Shown here piece after piece: positions 63,471 through 64,000 of a stretch of DNA of 64,000 nucleotides; the first letter of the stretch is position 1; each line of letters opens with the position of its first letter. The notes beneath the pieces were generated by a model, which was not told the origin of the DNA, ran no database searches, and was given only the letters and a program-made list of their open reading frames with translations. The translations under genes were made by a program, and so were the position numbers. This stretch comes from Plantago major (lineage: Eukaryota; Streptophyta; Magnoliopsida; Lamiales; Plantaginaceae). The DNA lies in contig CM048839.1 in NCBI GenBank assembly GCA_026545765.1, forward strand, positions 2,976,001-3,040,000. Reading direction: 5' to 3'.

Positions 63471-64000
63471 TCTCATGCTAACAAATACATATGCATTGAA
63501 TATGCCAACTTACACAATATTACATAAACGAAATGTAATAAACTCATCATACAAAACAAACATGACCACACATAGTTTGTATACTTCTGTATGATTGCAA
63601 ATAGATGATTGAACCAAAACATGCATATAATGCAACTTAAAAAAATAACAGCATGAGAACAAATATTACATTTAACTCTCTCAGGTTTCAGGTTAAAACA
63701 CAAGTTTCAACATACGCGTACTAATAAGTTCAACATGAAACTAGCACGGCATAGCATGACATTAAAACATCTTATAGCACATAAACGATACAGGTTTGTA
63801 ATTTCCGAACCAAATGGAAAACATGTCATACTAACAAAACGAACTTGTAAAATTAACCAAACATTTACCAAGCACATGGCAATTTAAACGAGAGAAAGGA
63901 CAAAGCATGTAATTCACAAAAAGCAAAACAGCCAGTTCCCGAACATAGAGAAATCGCACCAAGTTTTAAACAAAGGTTGTGATGGTTGAGTGGTATGTTG
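62800..64000. other. Eroded repeat-derived DNA at the right edge
   Basis: No gene recognised. The sequence resembles the 5' internal side of old retroelements in composition, but I could not place an LTR or domain. Confidence 0.4.

Larger units (their letters stand above)
58684..63900 (-). mobile_element. Eroded Ty1/Copia LTR retrotransposon (fossil)
   Basis: The element lies on the minus strand. A 3' LTR appears to start TGTTGGAATTTTAGC at 60092, directly after a purine-rich tract (TGTGGGGAT), and to extend left to about 58.7 kb, with a TATA-like box near 58920; a hAT-like MITE has inserted into it. The internal part to the right keeps recognisable pieces of the Copia polyprotein: an RNase H-like piece near 60.96-61.4 kb (ending STLESKFIALEKA) and an integrase-side piece near 62.5-62.7 kb (FGPRTMDYIFFGYAS). 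It is broken in many places (well over ten) and clearly old. The right end and 5' LTR were not found and may lie beyond the window. Confidence 0.65.

Overview
This is a nuclear plant chromosome segment. It is AT-rich, has many short introns with canonical GT-AG borders, and carries plant-only gene families and abundant small transposons. The NLR is of the Rx/R1 coiled-coil type typical of asterid genomes, so a lamiid or other asterid eudicot is likely; the species is inference only. I rebuilt exon borders by hand from splice signals and checked that each chain keeps one open frame.

Layout, left to right: (1) 0.87-7.06 kb, minus: an ATG18g/h-type autophagy protein, nine coding exons, 918 aa. 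(2) 7.77-8.05 kb: a probable Cassandra-type solo LTR carrying 5S rRNA-like sequence. (3) 10.18-11.93 kb, minus: a class VI receptor-like cytoplasmic kinase, 432 aa, with a minisatellite just upstream. (4) 15.2 kb: a Tourist-like MITE; 17.5 kb: a plastid petB fragment in nuclear DNA. (5) 18.25-21.73 kb, plus: an ERD6-like sugar transporter, 18 exons, 475 aa. (6) 22.49-24.75 kb, minus: a GH3 amido synthetase, 574 aa. (7) 27.37-30.47 kb, minus: an intronless-CDS CC-NB-LRR immune receptor with an unusual C-terminal membrane segment. (8) 32.8-33.0 kb: a broken second copy of GH3 exon 1, showing that the GH3/NLR block was once partly duplicated. (9) 34.63-36.65 kb, minus: an endonuclease/exonuclease/phosphatase-fold protein, with a strong hairpin in intron 1. 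(10) 36.8-45.5 kb: a gene desert rich in MITEs, with a nested set at 41.4-43.3 kb. (11) 45.5 kb: tRNA-Ser(UGA). (12) 47.47-52.48 kb, minus: an RF298/MIP1-type RING protein, 776 aa, with a 2-kb 5' UTR intron. (13) 55.92-57.53 kb, plus: a CW zinc finger + MBD protein, 160 aa. (14) 52.8-59.6 kb: three copies of a hAT-like CCCGCC-rich MITE. (15) 58.7-64 kb: an eroded Ty1/Copia fossil.

The genes are unrelated housekeeping, signalling and defence genes with their own promoters; nothing suggests an operon or a metabolic cluster. The most unusual items are the membrane-tailed NLR flanked by GH3 copies, the intronic hairpin, the nested transposons with exact target duplications, and the inverted 5S-like modules.
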